Source: Gemmatimonadales bacterium (lineage in GTDB: Bacteria > Gemmatimonadota > Gemmatimonadetes > Gemmatimonadales > GWC2-71-9). Taken from it: a stretch of 6,885 nucleotides of DNA. The position numbers and the translations under genes are program-made. Of this stretch, positions 6,187-6,885 are shown piece after piece. The notes under the pieces are model-generated. The model did not search any database. It worked only from the letters and a program-made list of their open reading frames with translations, and was not told where the DNA came from. The stretch covers positions 1 through 6,885 of the forward strand of contig JABDII010000536.1 of the NCBI GenBank assembly GCA_013003805.1. Reading direction: 5' to 3'. Each line of letters starts with the position of its first letter. The first letter of the stretch is position 1.

Positions 6187-6885
6187 GCGCGCTCTACGCG
6201 GTTGGCGCTCTGATCGTGGTGCTTGGCGTTCTGGTCTTCGTCCACGAGGCCGGCCATTTCGTGGCCGCGAAGCTGTCGGGCATTTTCGTCCATCGCTTCT
6301 CCCTGGGCCTCGGCACGCCGATTCCCTGGCTGACCTTCAAGCGGGGAGGGACCGAGTATTCGGTCTCCTGGCTGCCGCTCGGCGGATACGTGAAGATGGC
6401 CACGAAAGAGGAGGAGGCGACCTCGAGCGCCCTCGAAGGGAAGAGCGACGATGTCGAGGTGCCGCCGGAATCGTACTTCGAGGCGAAGCCGGTATGGGTC
6501 CGCATGATCGTGATCCTGGCCGGCGTCTTCATGAACGCCCTCTTCGCGTGGGGAGCCTTTTCCTTCCTCCTCGCCAAGAACGGGATCGCCGTGAATCCCG
6601 TCACCGTCGTGGGGCGGGTGGTCGACAGCATGATCCCACCCGACGGCGCGCCACTCCGGCGCCTCGAGACCGGGGACCGAATCGTCGCGGTGGCTGGCAC
6701 GCCGGTAGAGAGCTGGAACGAAATCGTGGAGCAGATCCGATCGGCACTTGGTGACTCGATTGTCATCGAGGTCGATGGCAAGGCGCCAATCGTCTTGCCG
6801 ATTCACCACGACGCGCTGGACTCCCGGATTCGATCGGCCGTAGCGATCCAGCCTTATCAGCCTTCGGCAATCGGCGAGGTCCTGC
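6183..6885 (+). CDS. rseP: RseP-type site-2 zinc metalloprotease, 3' end beyond the window
   Basis: This family cleaves membrane proteins within the bilayer; in E. coli RseP cuts anti-sigma-E RseA and signal-peptide remnants. The frame stays open for 234 residues to the window end. A first membrane segment (about 4-28) contains VHEAGHF (20-26), with the zinc-site HExxH at H21, E22 and H25. LPLGGYVKM (64-72) follows, then a charged stretch (75-100). KPVWVR (102-107) leads into a second membrane segment (about 107-131) with AGVFMN (113-118), where GPxxN is commoner. A PDZ domain starts near 140 with RLETGDRIVAVAG (160-172). The remaining region with the second zinc-ligand motif is off the window. 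The ATG overlaps the dxr TGA (ATGA) and has an excellent SD, GAGGTGA at 6172-6178, four bases upstream. The N-terminal half is intact; the natural substrate here is unknown. Confidence 0.95.
   Translation, partial: MSALYAVGALIVVLGVLVFVHEAGHFVAAKLSGIFVHRFSLGLGTPIPWLTFKRGGTEYSVSWLPLGGYVKMATKEEEATSSALEGKSDDVEVPPESYFEAKPVWVRMIVILAGVFMNALFAWGAFSFLLAKNGIAVNPVTVVGRVVDSMIPPDGAPLRRLETGDRIVAVAGTPVESWNEIVEQIRSALGDSIVIEVDGKAPIVLPIHHDALDSRIRSAVAIQPYQPSAIGEVL

Noticed and set aside
5841..6809. Minus-strand open frames of 322 and 195 codons opposite dxr/rseP.
   Set aside because: They overlap strongly supported plus-strand genes including the HExxH-encoding part of rseP, and their translations look like codon-bias shadows.

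Overview
The window is a single, densely packed, plus-strand run of housekeeping genes from a GC-rich bacterium. The order is (rplM tail?) - rpsI - rpsB - tsf - pyrH - frr - uppS - cdsA - dxr - rseP, with the last gene cut by the window end. No RNA gene, mobile element, CRISPR array or minus-strand gene is supported. The uppS-cdsA-dxr-rseP order, with dxr after cdsA, differs from Escherichia coli, where dxr lies between frr and uppS. It matches the arrangement known from Bacillus and several other phyla. The S9 wording (for example WDVNGRTLGDYFPR and the ERKKPGR...ARKRFQFSKR ending), the 201-residue EF-Ts and the rpsI-rpsB junction together suggest a Gemmatimonadota-like lineage. That placement is inferred from memory of the family, not from a search.

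Region 1 (1-571) holds ribosomal protein S9, preceded by what may be the last codons of rplM, and then a 138-nt gap before rpsB. The gap is the longest non-coding stretch here. It has foldable segments and leads to a start with a poor Shine-Dalgarno (SD) sequence, so it is a candidate S2 leader. Region 2 (572-2201) holds S2, which has an unusual tail of about 80 residues, and EF-Ts. They are separated by 94 nt containing a strong GC hairpin followed by TTTT, which looks like an attenuator or partial terminator. Region 3 (2201-6885) is a chain of genes that overlap by 1-4 nt or are 5 nt apart, covering UMP kinase, ribosome recycling factor and then envelope/isoprenoid genes.

Functionally, S9, S2, EF-Ts and RRF serve translation. 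PyrH supplies UDP for RNA, DNA and cell-wall precursors. Dxr commits carbon to the MEP isoprenoid pathway, whose products UppS elongates into undecaprenyl diphosphate, the lipid carrier for peptidoglycan. CdsA activates phosphatidate for phospholipid synthesis, and RseP is the site-2 intramembrane protease that usually links envelope stress to transcription. The cluster joins growth-rate-linked translation genes to membrane and wall synthesis.

I found no convincing new system. The points most worth a second look are the rpsB-tsf hairpin with its (GCC)6 arm, the exact 18-bp tandem duplication that builds the basic patch of the S2 tail, the rpsB leader, and the absence of visible SD sequences at the 1-nt-overlap starts of cdsA and dxr.
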